Assembly (NCBI GenBank): GCA_022722495.1
Contig: JAIJLI010000123.1
Location: forward strand, 1-6,637
Length of the DNA: 6,637 nucleotides
Reading direction: 5' to 3'
DNA from: Dialister sp.
Lineage (GTDB): Bacteria > Bacillota > Negativicutes > Veillonellales > Dialisteraceae
In this document: positions 1 through 5,795 of the stretch, piece by piece
Layout of the letters: every line of letters starts with the position of its first letter
Numbering within the stretch: the stretch's first letter is position 1
The notes under the pieces: generated by a model
The model's database searches: none
The model's input: only the letters and a program-made list of their open reading frames with translations
What the model was told of the DNA's origin: nothing
Program-made: the position numbers and the translations under genes

Positions 1-1
1 C

Positions 2-22
2 CCTGAACCCTGAACCCTGAAC
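2..22. repeat. Heptanucleotide tandem repeat, left-edge array (partial)
   Basis: Three perfect CCTGAAC units run from position 2 to 22, and the bases at 1 and 23-24 fit the same pattern, so the array very probably continues to the left outside the window. The unit is the same as in the large array at 4777-4916 and lies in the same orientation. It sits just past the terminator of the transporter operon, in intergenic DNA. Confidence 0.85.
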
Positions 23-34
23 CCTTTTCACAAC

Positions 35-72
35 AAAACGCGCCAGACGTCTCACGACATCCGGCGCGTTTT
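35..72 (-). terminator. Rho-independent terminator of the ABC transporter operon
   Basis: Bases 35-44 (AAAACGCGCC) are perfectly complementary to 63-72 (GGCGCGTTTT), giving a 10-bp stem with an 18-nt loop. The stem carries A/T runs at both ends, so it could work in both directions. It lies 3 bp past the stop codon of the second permease, so on the minus strand it should end the importer transcript. No further gene of the operon follows inside the window. Confidence 0.85.
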
Positions 73-75
73 TGA

Positions 76-774
76 TTAAAATCCTTTGGCACGCATCCGT
101 TTTTCCCACCAGTCGAAGAAGAAGGTGAGAAGGATGGCCATCGCCCAGTAGGCGATGGCATCCGCGATGTACGGCTCGGTGCGGCGGTTGTAGAGGGCAG
201 AGAAGATATCCGCCTTGGCAAACATGTCCACCACCTTGACCGTGAAGACGAGGGCCAGGAGTTTGATGGTCTTTAAGTAGTAGGTGAAGAAGGTCGGAAG
301 TGCCACGACGAAAGCCTGCGGCAGGACGATACGGGTGAAGGCATGGTAGGGAGTCATGCCCATAGCGACAGAGGCCTCATACTGCCCCGGATCGACAGAG
401 CGGAGCGCACCGCGGATATTCTCGGACTGGTACGCCGTATTGTAAAGGATGAAGGTCGCATAGACTGTCCAGTACGGGCTGACGTCGAAGGGCTTCACGG
501 TATGGCCAAGGATCGCCGAAAGGATCGGCGCGAGAAGGAAGGGCAGGGAGTTGTACACGATGAAGAGCTGCACGATGCCCGGCACGGCACGGAAGAAGGA
601 GATGAGGACGGTGAAGATGCCATTCAGCAGGCGTCCCCCGCGCAGGCGGAGCACCGCGATGAGAGAGCCGAAGACGATGCTCGCGATGATGATGACAAAG
701 GCCATGAAAAGGGTATTCGGGATCGCGCCCGCGATGAAGAGGAGCGCGGTCGGCAGGATTTCAAAATCGATCAT
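76..774 (-). CDS. Polar amino-acid ABC transporter permease (second permease)
   Basis: This is an inner-membrane subunit of a HisM/GlnP-type ABC importer, 232 residues, normal for the family. Hydrophobic segments lie at about 10-42, 56-90, 100-118, 150-180 and 205-222. The cytoplasmic EAA loop that docks on the ATPase is at about 131-160 (QYEASVAMGMTPYHAF...LPQAF). The family segment 'RxxPxxxQLF' appears as RAVPGIVQLF (62-71). The segment after the EAA loop, usually L-K-D-T-S-L, reads LKTIKLLAL here, so this subunit is more diverged than its partner. The start overlaps the stop of the preceding permease by 4 nt (ATGA), with AAAGGAG about 6 nt upstream inside that gene, so the two are translationally coupled and probably form a heterodimeric channel. 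The substrate is inferred as cystine/cysteine only from the T-box upstream of the operon. Confidence 0.93.
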   Translation of the reverse strand: MIDFEILPTALLFIAGAIPNTLFMAFVIIIASIVFGSLIAVLRLRGGRLLNGIFTVLISFFRAVPGIVQLFIVYNSLPFLLAPILSAILGHTVKPFDVSPYWTVYATFILYNTAYQSENIRGALRSVDPGQYEASVAMGMTPYHAFTRIVLPQAFVVALPTFFTYYLKTIKLLALVFTVKVVDMFAKADIFSALYNRRTEPYIADAIAYWAMAILLTFFFDWWEKRMRAKGF

Positions 775-1469
775 ACGGCTCTCCTTTCTTTAGGGCTGTT
801 CCATTTCTGGAACATATGAAATGCGATCTCCACCAGAATGACCAGTGCCCAGTAGATGAGGGCGACAGCACAGTATGTCTCCAGCTTGCCCTGCCCGTAG
901 TGTGCATTGATGATGAGACCGGCGCGGCCCATGAGGTCTACGACCCCGATGAAGTACATGATGGAGGTATCCTTCAGGATATTGATGGATTCATTCACAA
1001 GACCGGGAAGTGCGACCGGCAGTGCCTGCGGTGCAATGATAGAGACGACGCGATGGAAAGGGGAAAGCCCGAAGACCATCGCGGCCTCGTGCTGTCCGCG
1101 GGAAACGGAAAGATAGGCGGGACGGATGATCTCTGCGATCACCGGTGTGTAGTGGAAGGTGAGCGCGATCAGGACGTAGGCCGTGAGCGGCCAGCCATCA
1201 GGACTGATGCCGAGCATCCGCACGATCACCGGCAGTACGAAGTACACGACGTAGAGATCGAGAACGAATGGCATGCTGCGGTTGTACGAGAGCCAGATGC
1301 TGCAGAACTGGCTGAGCAGCGGCACCTTTGCGATGCGCACGACAGCGACCAGGCTGCCCAGCACAAGGCAGAGCAGGATGGATAAGGCGATCACTTCCAT
1401 CGTAAACGGGAGTGCCGACGAGAGCCTTGGGAAGAGCCCAAGGAAGTAGGATAGATCGAATGTAAGCAT
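771..1469 (-). CDS. Polar amino-acid ABC transporter permease (first permease)
   Basis: This is a membrane channel subunit of the same importer, 232 residues. Hydrophobic spans are at about 20-47, 66-88, 95-118, 145-178 and 198-220. The N-terminal half carries the family segment RSMPFVLDLYVVYF (64-77; commonly RGTPLLVQLF). The EAA loop lies at 126-155 (QHEAAMVFGLSPFHR...APQALPVALP) and is followed by the well-kept ILKDTSIMYFIGVVDL (164-179). An AAGG ribosome binding site lies 9 nt before the ATG. The gene starts 55 nt after the ATPase stop, and its own stop overlaps the start of the second permease. Two different permeases with one ATPase is the layout of TcyL/TcyM/TcyN-type cystine importers, but histidine, glutamine and arginine systems can look the same, so sequence alone does not fix the substrate. 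Confidence 0.94.
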   Translation of the reverse strand: MLTFDLSYFLGLFPRLSSALPFTMEVIALSILLCLVLGSLVAVVRIAKVPLLSQFCSIWLSYNRSMPFVLDLYVVYFVLPVIVRMLGISPDGWPLTAYVLIALTFHYTPVIAEIIRPAYLSVSRGQHEAAMVFGLSPFHRVVSIIAPQALPVALPGLVNESINILKDTSIMYFIGVVDLMGRAGLIINAHYGQGKLETYCAVALIYWALVILVEIAFHMFQKWNSPKERRAV

Positions 1470-1524
1470 AGTAATGGACCTTATAATGACAGACGGGGGA
1501 CCGGGAGCGGGAAGGCTTTCCCTT

Positions 1525-2280
1525 CTATCCCTCTTCCCTCTTCAGCATGCGCTGGAGGAACTGCTGTGTCTTTTCTTCTTTCGGATGGGTGAAGAGATCT
1601 TCCGGTCTCCCTGTCTCGATGACAAGCCCGTCAGACATGAAAACGACCTTCGAAGATACTTCGCGCGCAAAATGCATCTCATGCGTCACGATGATCATGG
1701 TGATACCGAGCGTCGCGACCTCTGCGATGGTATCAAGCACTTCACCGACAAGCTCAGGATCCAGCGCAGATGTCGGTTCATCGAAGAGGATGACATCCGG
1801 ACGCGGTGCAAGAGCACGGGCGATGCCGACACGCTGCTGCATGCCGCCGGACAGCTCGGACGGATACATCTTCGCATAGTCAGCCATATGGACACGCGCG
1901 AGCTCCTGCATCGCGATCTCCTCGGCCTCCTTCTTGCTCTTGCCGTAGCCATAGATGAGGCCCTCGGTCACATTCTCCAGGACATTCTTATTCCGGAAAA
2001 GATTGAACTGCTGGAAGACCATCGTCGACTTGCGGCGCAGACGCTGCACCTCGCCTTTGGTGATATGAGAGAAATCCACGGACACGTCGCCCATGGTGAG
2101 CTTGCCTTCCTCCGGCTGTTCCAGATAATTCAGGCAGCGCAGAAAGGTGGTCTTCCCCGTCCCCGAAGGGCCAAGGATAGAGACGACATCACCTTTTTCC
2201 ACTTCCAGGCTGATGTCTTTCAGGACTGTATGCTTCCCGAAAGATTTACGTATATGTTCTGCAGTCAATATGCAAGACAT
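1525..2280 (-). CDS. Polar amino-acid ABC transporter ATP-binding protein
   Basis: This is the cytoplasmic ATPase that powers the two permeases downstream; 251 residues, typical for the GlnQ/HisP/TcyN group. All nucleotide-binding motifs are intact: Walker [10 protein letters not shown] (37-45), Q-loop glutamine in VFQQFNLF (Q90), signature LSGGMQQR (143-150), Walker B VILFDE (163-168) with the catalytic glutamate at its end, D-loop SALD (171-174) and H-loop VTHEM with H200. The C-terminus ([26 protein letters not shown]) is the standard polar-amino-acid ATPase ending. It is the first gene of the operon, starting about 140 nt after the T-box terminator hairpin, with GGAAAGGTAGG upstream of the ATG. 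Expression should depend on read-through at the T-box. No frameshift or missing motif is seen. Confidence 0.96.
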   Translation of the reverse strand: MSCILTAEHIRKSFGKHTVLKDISLEVEKGDVVSILGPSGTGKTTFLRCLNYLEQPEEGKLTMGDVSVDFSHITKGEVQRLRRKSTMVFQQFNLFRNKNVLENVTEGLIYGYGKSKKEAEEIAMQELARVHMADYAKMYPSELSGGMQQRVGIARALAPRPDVILFDEPTSALDPELVGEVLDTIAEVATLGITMIIVTHEMHFAREVSSKVVFMSDGLVIETGRPEDLFTHPKEEKTQQFLQRMLKREEG

Positions 2281-2419
2281 GGTGTACCTACCTTTCCAAA
2301 ATTTGATGCAAGATCAAAGGATGCTACGCTTTGAGGCTCTGTTTGGCTCACGGCTCGCGTATCAGGATCGCCGCAAGCCGGTAAGGAAACACGGATGCCA
2401 TCGTTATCAGGCTGCCTTT

Positions 2420-2459
2420 AAAAAAATAAATCCTCCGTCCCGGTAAAGGGACGGAGGAT
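2420..2459 (-). terminator. T-box intrinsic terminator (attenuator)
   Basis: Bases 2430-2441 (ATCCTCCGTCCC) and 2448-2459 (GGGACGGAGGAT) form a perfect 12-bp stem with a 6-nt loop. On the minus strand it is followed by TTA and seven T residues (2426-2420). The alternative antiterminator would pair GGG and CGGA of the T-box core with CCC and TCCG from the 5' arm of this stem, so the two structures exclude each other, as expected of a transcriptional T-box. Confidence 0.92.
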
Positions 2460-2677
2460 CCGTGTTCCACCCAATTTCACTTCTGCCTCTTCGCAGAAAT
2501 CTCGGTGAGTCTTCTGACTCCATGCTGTAACGGGCGATCCCGGACGGCCTACTGGCTTCAGCGCATCTGCTCAGAGAGGCACTTCCAACCAATTCCCGCA
2601 CTCCTTTCCACCCGCCGGAGCTCTCTTTCGCGGTTCCATCGCTGTACTCTCTCTCTTCCTCGCAAAATAGATGATTT
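2420..2677 (-). ncRNA. T-box riboswitch leader, predicted tRNA-Cys specific
   Basis: This leader precedes the ABC operon and should end transcription unless an uncharged tRNA stabilises the antiterminator. On the minus strand the parts appear in the usual order. The Stem I base is AGAGAG (about 2656-2649) pairing with CTCTCT (2578-2573). The specifier loop has AGTA (2648-2645) on one side and GAA (2585-2583), one G, then TGC (2581-2579) on the other. The AGAGAG bulge is at 2626-2621. After Stem I come GAGC and the TGAAGCCAGTAGGC stretch typical of the Stem II region, then a Stem III-like TTCTGC/GCAGAA hairpin near 2483-2500. The T-box core is GGGTGGAACACGG (2472-2460). TGC is a Cys codon, and the bulge TGGA (2469-2466) pairs with UCCA, matching the U73 discriminator of tRNA-Cys. 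The last bulge base is A where C is usual. The amino-acid call is an alignment by eye. Confidence 0.9.
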
Positions 2678-2683
2678 GTGTGT

Positions 2684-2712
2684 ACTATAGCATAGCAGCA
2701 GAAGGGGCGCAA
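2684..2712 (-). promoter_or_regulatory. Promoter of the T-box/ABC operon
   Basis: On the minus strand, TATAGT (2689-2684) is preceded by TGC, an extended -10 element, and 17 bp further upstream lies TTGCGC (2712-2707), a weak -35. Transcription would start near 2677, about 20 nt before the Stem I base of the T-box, which is a sensible leader start. No other good promoter is seen between here and the ATPase gene. Confidence 0.7.
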
Positions 2713-2799
2713 GAGAATGAATGTTCTCACTATGGACACAAAGACTGCCATTGCCCGCCATTTCCATATTTGCCCCCATGGAGCGCCGCTCCCAAACCC

Positions 2800-2828
2800 T
2801 TGAACCATGGCCTTGATATATATATAAT
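2800..2828 (+). promoter_or_regulatory. Promoter of the opine dehydrogenase-family gene
   Basis: TTGAAC (2800-2805), a 17-bp spacer and a perfect TATAAT (2823-2828) form a strong sigma-A-type promoter. The spacer end and the downstream side are an alternating A/T run (about 2815-2840) that should melt easily. The start would be near 2835, leaving a leader of about 30 nt that holds only the ribosome binding site. It diverges from the T-box promoter, with about 88 bp between the two -35 boxes. Confidence 0.8.
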
Positions 2829-2866
2829 ATATAAATATATCGAACTCATCGAATCGAGGATCTCTT

Positions 2867-3892
2867 ATGAAAATTTCCATCATCGGTGCGGGAGCGACAG
2901 GACTCGCTGCCGCCGCCTACCTGCATCTCATCTCCGTCCCCTTCACGATCTACGTCAGAAACGAAGAGAAGAGAAAGCTCTGGGAGACGCATCCGCTCAA
3001 TGTCAGCGGCAAGGTGAATACCTCCCTCTACCTGCCCATGGCGCGCTCGCTCAAAGAAGCCTGCGAGGCCGACATCCTTCTTGTCTTCACCCGCGCGGGC
3101 GATCATGAGGCTGTCACCGAGGAAGTGATGCCCTACATGAAAAAGGGGCAATGCCTGCTCTTCCTGAACGGCTGCTGGGGCGCGGTGAAGGCCTACCGTG
3201 CCTTCCAGAAAGCGCAGGGAGCCGTGCCGATCACCATCGGTGAGACGGCAAATATGCCTTTCATCGCTGCGCTCTCCTCCGACCACACCTCGCTTCATTT
3301 CAAAGCCATGAAAGACGAGATCGCCTACTCCGCCATCGGGGAAGAAGCCCTGCTGAGCGAGCTCCTGCACAAGCTCGCGCCGAAGGTGACACGCGTCTCT
3401 TCGCCAGCCGCGACCTCGCTCTCCGCGACGAATCCCATCATTCACGTGACGCAGTGCCTCTTCAATCTTTCCCGCATCGAAAACGGGGAGGACTTTGATT
3501 TCTTCGGAGCCCCCCTCACGAAGTGCACGGCCGCCTTCATGGAAGAGTGTGACAAGGAGCGCCTCGCCATCGGAAAAGCCCTCGGTCTGGAGCTAGCGCC
3601 CCTTCTTGCCACGCTGAACTCCTTCTGGGGTACCCGCGCCGGAACACTCTATGAAGCGCTCACGGAAAACCCATCGTACTTGGCCGTCAAAGGCCCGACG
3701 ACGCTTGCGAGCCGCTACATCACCGAAGACCTTCCCTGCGGTCTGACCAGCCTTCTCGACCTCTCGGACATGATGCACGTGGACTGCCCCCACATCACCG
3801 CTCTCGTCTACACCATGGCGCTCTACCTCCGCCAGCCCTACCGCCCCTTCCTCACCCTGCAGGATCTGCGCGTGCTGAAAGGATTGAAATGA
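2867..3892 (+). CDS. NAD(P)-dependent opine (octopine/nopaline) dehydrogenase family protein
   Basis: This is a cytoplasmic oxidoreductase, 341 residues. Opine dehydrogenases reductively join the amino group of an amino acid to a 2-oxo acid using NAD(P)H. The N-terminal Rossmann fold opens with MKISIIGAGATGLAAAAYL (GxGxxG, 7-12). Residues 125-132 read GETANMPF, like the 'ET..LPY' segment of octopine dehydrogenases. NPIIH (189-193) offers a conserved-looking histidine, H193, in the position of the family's catalytic His. The C-terminal all-helical domain has DKERLAIGKALGL (229-241) and GPTTLASRYITEDLPCGL (276-293), the best-kept stretch of the octopine-DH C-terminal domain. GAGGA lies 6 nt before the ATG. 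Proteins of this shape are often labelled ketopantoate reductase, but the RYxTED-P-GL block argues for the opine family. The substrates are unknown; no metallophore genes are nearby. Confidence 0.83.
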   Translation: MKISIIGAGATGLAAAAYLHLISVPFTIYVRNEEKRKLWETHPLNVSGKVNTSLYLPMARSLKEACEADILLVFTRAGDHEAVTEEVMPYMKKGQCLLFLNGCWGAVKAYRAFQKAQGAVPITIGETANMPFIAALSSDHTSLHFKAMKDEIAYSAIGEEALLSELLHKLAPKVTRVSSPAATSLSATNPIIHVTQCLFNLSRIENGEDFDFFGAPLTKCTAAFMEECDKERLAIGKALGLELAPLLATLNSFWGTRAGTLYEALTENPSYLAVKGPTTLASRYITEDLPCGLTSLLDLSDMMHVDCPHITALVYTMALYLRQPYRPFLTLQDLRVLKGLK

Positions 3893-3962
3893 GGCGGCAT
3901 GACCGGAAGCGATCGGCTGATCATTCCTCATTTTCCCTATGCCCATCCACCTGAACTTTTTT

Positions 3963-3967
3963 AGGAG
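3963..3967 (+). promoter_or_regulatory. Ribosome binding site of the secreted protein gene
   Basis: AGGAG stands 8 nt before the ATG at 3976 and fixes that start, which also gives a clean signal peptide. The 83-bp gap after the upstream gene shows no convincing promoter or terminator, so the gene is probably read from the upstream promoter. Confidence 0.75.
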
Positions 3968-3975
3968 CATCCATT

Positions 3976-4689
3976 ATGAAACTATTTATCACCGCCCTTC
4001 TCCTTATGGCAGGCACATTCTCTCCTGTCTGTGCCGCAAACTGGGTCCCGCTCCCTGCGAGCGAAAGTGCCGAAGTCGACACCGACTCCTACGTCGACAG
4101 CGGCGTCCGCGCATCGATGGACCTGAAACTCTCCCTTGACGGCACATCTGTCATTTCCACCATGGAATTTGACAAGGACCGCCGCACCTACCACATTGCG
4201 GCGGTGAAGGCCCTTGCTGCTGACGGAAGCATCCAGGAAAGCACCCGCTTTTCTGACGACAGCTGGAGCCCGCTCCTGCCCAATTCCTTCGGAAGGAATG
4301 TGTATACCCACTTCATCGAGCAGCCGATCCCCCATTTCACGAATCCCCAATGGCTCCCTCTCTTCAAAGAAAGCGGCGTGAAATTTCACGGCAGCACCTA
4401 TGACATCGAGAAGCAGACGCTCCGCTATAAGAATGGCTACGCCACCTTCTTCCTCCGCATCGCCTACCCGTGGAAGGACCAAGACTTCTCTCAGGTCATC
4501 TATCATGTCCGCATGGACGTGCCGAATAAAAAGGTGCAGACCCTTTCCATGACAGAATATGATTTTGATGGTAAAATAAAAAACCATGGACGAGGCTCCA
4601 CCGAGCGCGCCCCCATCCTCCCCGACACCCCGATGGACCAAGTCCACCGCTACATCAAGGGCGAAGTCGATGCGGGAAGATTGAAGTGA
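3976..4689 (+). CDS. Secreted protein of unknown function with two related halves
   Basis: I do not recognise a named function. The 237-residue product begins with a signal peptide: MK, a hydrophobic core at 3-16 and a likely cleavage after VCA at 20, with no lipobox, so the mature protein of about 217 residues should be exported. The mature part falls into two similar halves. The first (about 23-113) starts WVPLP, has DTDSYVD, then MEFDKDRRTY, an ADGS turn, and ends SWSPLLPNSFGRNVYTHF. The second (about 126-227) starts WLPLF, has GSTYDIE, then VRMDVPNKKV, a DFDGK turn, and ends RAPILPDTPMDQVHRYI. This order (Trp start, Asp/Tyr strand, dibasic strand, DG turn, proline-rich end) resembles surface-adhesin protein E-like domains, but that is only a resemblance. 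There is no transmembrane anchor or sortase motif at the C-terminus (VDAGRLK). Confidence 0.85.
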   Translation: MKLFITALLLMAGTFSPVCAANWVPLPASESAEVDTDSYVDSGVRASMDLKLSLDGTSVISTMEFDKDRRTYHIAAVKALAADGSIQESTRFSDDSWSPLLPNSFGRNVYTHFIEQPIPHFTNPQWLPLFKESGVKFHGSTYDIEKQTLRYKNGYATFFLRIAYPWKDQDFSQVIYHVRMDVPNKKVQTLSMTEYDFDGKIKNHGRGSTERAPILPDTPMDQVHRYIKGEVDAGRLK

Positions 4690-4776
4690 CAGATAGGCAT
4701 CCGGTCATCGCTCCTTCCTCGTATCGTCATCTAAAATGCGGCGAAGCCGCCACCTTCATTCCTCATTCCTAATTTT
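4690..4776. other. Intergenic segment before the heptamer array
   Basis: This 87-bp stretch holds a short GC hairpin (GCGGC-GAA-GCCGC, 4738-4750) without a following T run on the plus strand; on the minus strand it is followed by ATTTT, making at best a weak terminator. TAAAAT at 4732-4737 could be a -10 box but has no matching -35. TCATTCCTCATT (4756-4767) also occurs at 3921-3932 in the previous intergenic gap. No gene is supported here. Confidence 0.5.
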
Positions 4777-4916
4777 CTTGAACCTTGAATCCTGAACCCT
4801 GAATCCTGAACCCTGAATCCTGAACCCTGAATCCTGAACCCTGAATCCTGAACCCTGAATCCTGAACCCTGAATCCTGAACCCTGAACCCTGAACCCTGA
4901 ACCCTGAACCCTGAAC
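4777..4916. repeat. 20-unit heptanucleotide tandem array (CYTGAAY)
   Basis: Exactly 140 bp are made of 20 seven-base units. Two CTTGAA(C/T) units open the tract. CCTGAAC and CCTGAAT then alternate, so that 4777-4874 reads as seven 14-bp units, and six pure CCTGAAC units finish it (4875-4916). The tract ends 23 bp before the ATG at 4940 and 9 bp before its GAGGT ribosome binding site. The plus strand has stops in every frame across it, while the minus strand is open in all frames, which explains long apparent minus-strand reading frames there. Its regular structure suggests expansion and contraction by slipped-strand replication. Confidence 0.97.
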
Positions 4917-4925
4917 CCCATTTCC

Positions 4926-4930
4926 GAGGT
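4926..4930 (+). promoter_or_regulatory. Ribosome binding site of the two-HTH protein gene
   Basis: GAGGT lies 9 nt before the ATG at 4940 and only 9 bp after the last heptamer unit. No promoter with a recognisable -10 lies between the array and this site, so the gene depends on transcription entering through the array or on a weak promoter upstream of it. Confidence 0.65.
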
Positions 4931-4939
4931 ATCCCATCC

Positions 4940-5743
4940 ATGCCACGCATTTATACATCTGCCCTTTCCGCAGCCGCTTCTGAAGCGTGCTACGCCGCTT
5001 TTCTGACAGGCAGCCTTCCTACGGAGGGCTGCTTCCTTGTGTCAGGCCCCCATCTTTTTCTGATGGATACTCTTCCGCCTCTCCCCGAAGGGCGCGGCGT
5101 CCCCGTCTCCTTCGGGCCTGTCAGCTGGATCCGCTCCGGCATCTCTTCCCAGATGCAGAGCATCTCCGTCTACCGTGCCTTTCTTTCCGGCCGTCGCCTC
5201 CCTGCCGGGACTGCGCTGGCGGCAGGAAAGGATGGCATCACTGTCTTCCCTGCTGAGCTCTATGAGGCTGACCTCGGAAAGATGGAGCCCTTCTCGCTCT
5301 CCTTTGATCCGCTCGAAGAGGTACTGACCCCGCAGGAAGCGGCGAAGCTCTACCATGTCGATGCCAAGCGCATCCAGTGGGACTGCGAACACGCCGGTGA
5401 AGGCGCCGTCTTTTCCCTCGCTGAGACACGCCGCTCCGGAAACACATGGCTCCTCACGAGAAATGCCGCTCTTCGCGTCTACGAAGGAAAGGAAATGCCA
5501 GCCTATGCCATCGATCCCCTTCTCCTCGTCTTCTCCACGGTCGAAGCCTCCCACATCTGGAACCGCGACAGCAGCGTCGTCAGAAGCGCGGCGGGCGGTG
5601 CCGGCCACGCCGCCGCCCGCATGCACGAAGGCGACCGCAGGAAATCCGGCCGCATCTGGCTCGTCCGCCGTGAAGCTATGGAGCGGCTCTTCGGTCAGTC
5701 CCTCCCCGAGCGCATGGCTGAGGCCATGCGGTTCGTCAAATAA
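4940..5743 (+). CDS. Protein with unknown N-terminal region and two helix-turn-helix units
   Basis: The 267-residue product is not one I can name. Residues 1-125 form a region of unknown fold, rich in Pro and Gly turns, without signal peptide or clear membrane span. Two related C-terminal units follow. The first (about 127-183) is EEVLTPQEAAKLYHVDAKRIQ..., then RRSGNTWLLTRNAALRVYEG. The second (about 197-252) is LVFSTVEASHIWNRDSSVVRSAA..., then RRKSGRIWLVRREAMERLFG. Each has the plan of small excisionase-like HTH domains: an 'x-EAA-x-h/w' helix, a recognition helix, then '(R)(K)SGxxWLhxRxAhxRhhG'. In such domains the last part is usually the beta-wing. A DNA-binding or regulatory role is therefore inferred; the second unit is less typical (Trp-Asn-Arg in the turn). 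The gene is last in the plus-strand run, preceded by the heptamer array and closed by a strong terminator. Its high G/C third positions resemble the neighbours. Confidence 0.8.
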   Translation: MPRIYTSALSAAASEACYAAFLTGSLPTEGCFLVSGPHLFLMDTLPPLPEGRGVPVSFGPVSWIRSGISSQMQSISVYRAFLSGRRLPAGTALAAGKDGITVFPAELYEADLGKMEPFSLSFDPLEEVLTPQEAAKLYHVDAKRIQWDCEHAGEGAVFSLAETRRSGNTWLLTRNAALRVYEGKEMPAYAIDPLLLVFSTVEASHIWNRDSSVVRSAAGGAGHAAARMHEGDRRKSGRIWLVRREAMERLFGQSLPERMAEAMRFVK

Positions 5744-5744
5744 C

Positions 5745-5787
5745 AAAAAGAGGCGGGCTAGACGCATCCGTCCGCCCGCCTCTTTTT
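5745..5787 (+). terminator. Rho-independent terminator of the plus-strand gene run
   Basis: AAAAAGAGGCGGGC (5745-5758) pairs over 14 bp with GCCCGCCTCTTTTT (5774-5787). Part of the loop pairs again (GACG 5761-5764 with CGTC 5769-5772), so the hairpin is almost continuous. It begins one base after the stop codon at 5741-5743. The five T residues on one side and five A on the other allow function in both directions. Confidence 0.9.
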
Positions 5788-5795
5788 CTGTCATC

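Noticed and set aside
1511..1525. Small hairpin (GAAGG-CTTTC-CCTTC) between the ATPase and first permease genes
   Set aside because: The stem is only 5 bp with no T run. It is too weak to call a terminator or processing site.
1474..2334. Long plus-strand frame opposite the ABC ATPase
   Set aside because: The minus-strand frame has a complete set of ATPase motifs; the plus frame is a composition shadow rich in His, Arg and Asp without a recognisable domain.
2348..2401. 17-residue frame (MASVFPYRLAAILIREP) between the T-box terminator and the ATPase gene, minus strand
   Set aside because: No ribosome binding site precedes it and it contains no Cys codon run, so a leader-peptide role is unsupported.
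2717..2803. 28-residue plus-strand frame containing CPHGAPLP, reminiscent of the CPHGDPIP of the DtxR-family protein
   Set aside because: Only a few residues match, there is no good ribosome binding site, and it ends inside the -35 box of the next gene. Probably chance.
2407..2883. Minus-strand frame covering the region between the ATPase and the opine dehydrogenase gene
   Set aside because: It runs through a clear T-box, its terminator and two promoters, and has no domain similarity.
4777..4916. CRISPR array
   Set aside because: The units are 7 bp and contiguous with no unique spacers, and no cas genes are present.
4731..4958. Minus-strand reading frame rich in GFRVQGSGFRIQ repeats
   Set aside because: The heptamer has no minus-strand stop in any frame, so an open frame is automatic. 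It has no ribosome binding site and no non-repeat domain.
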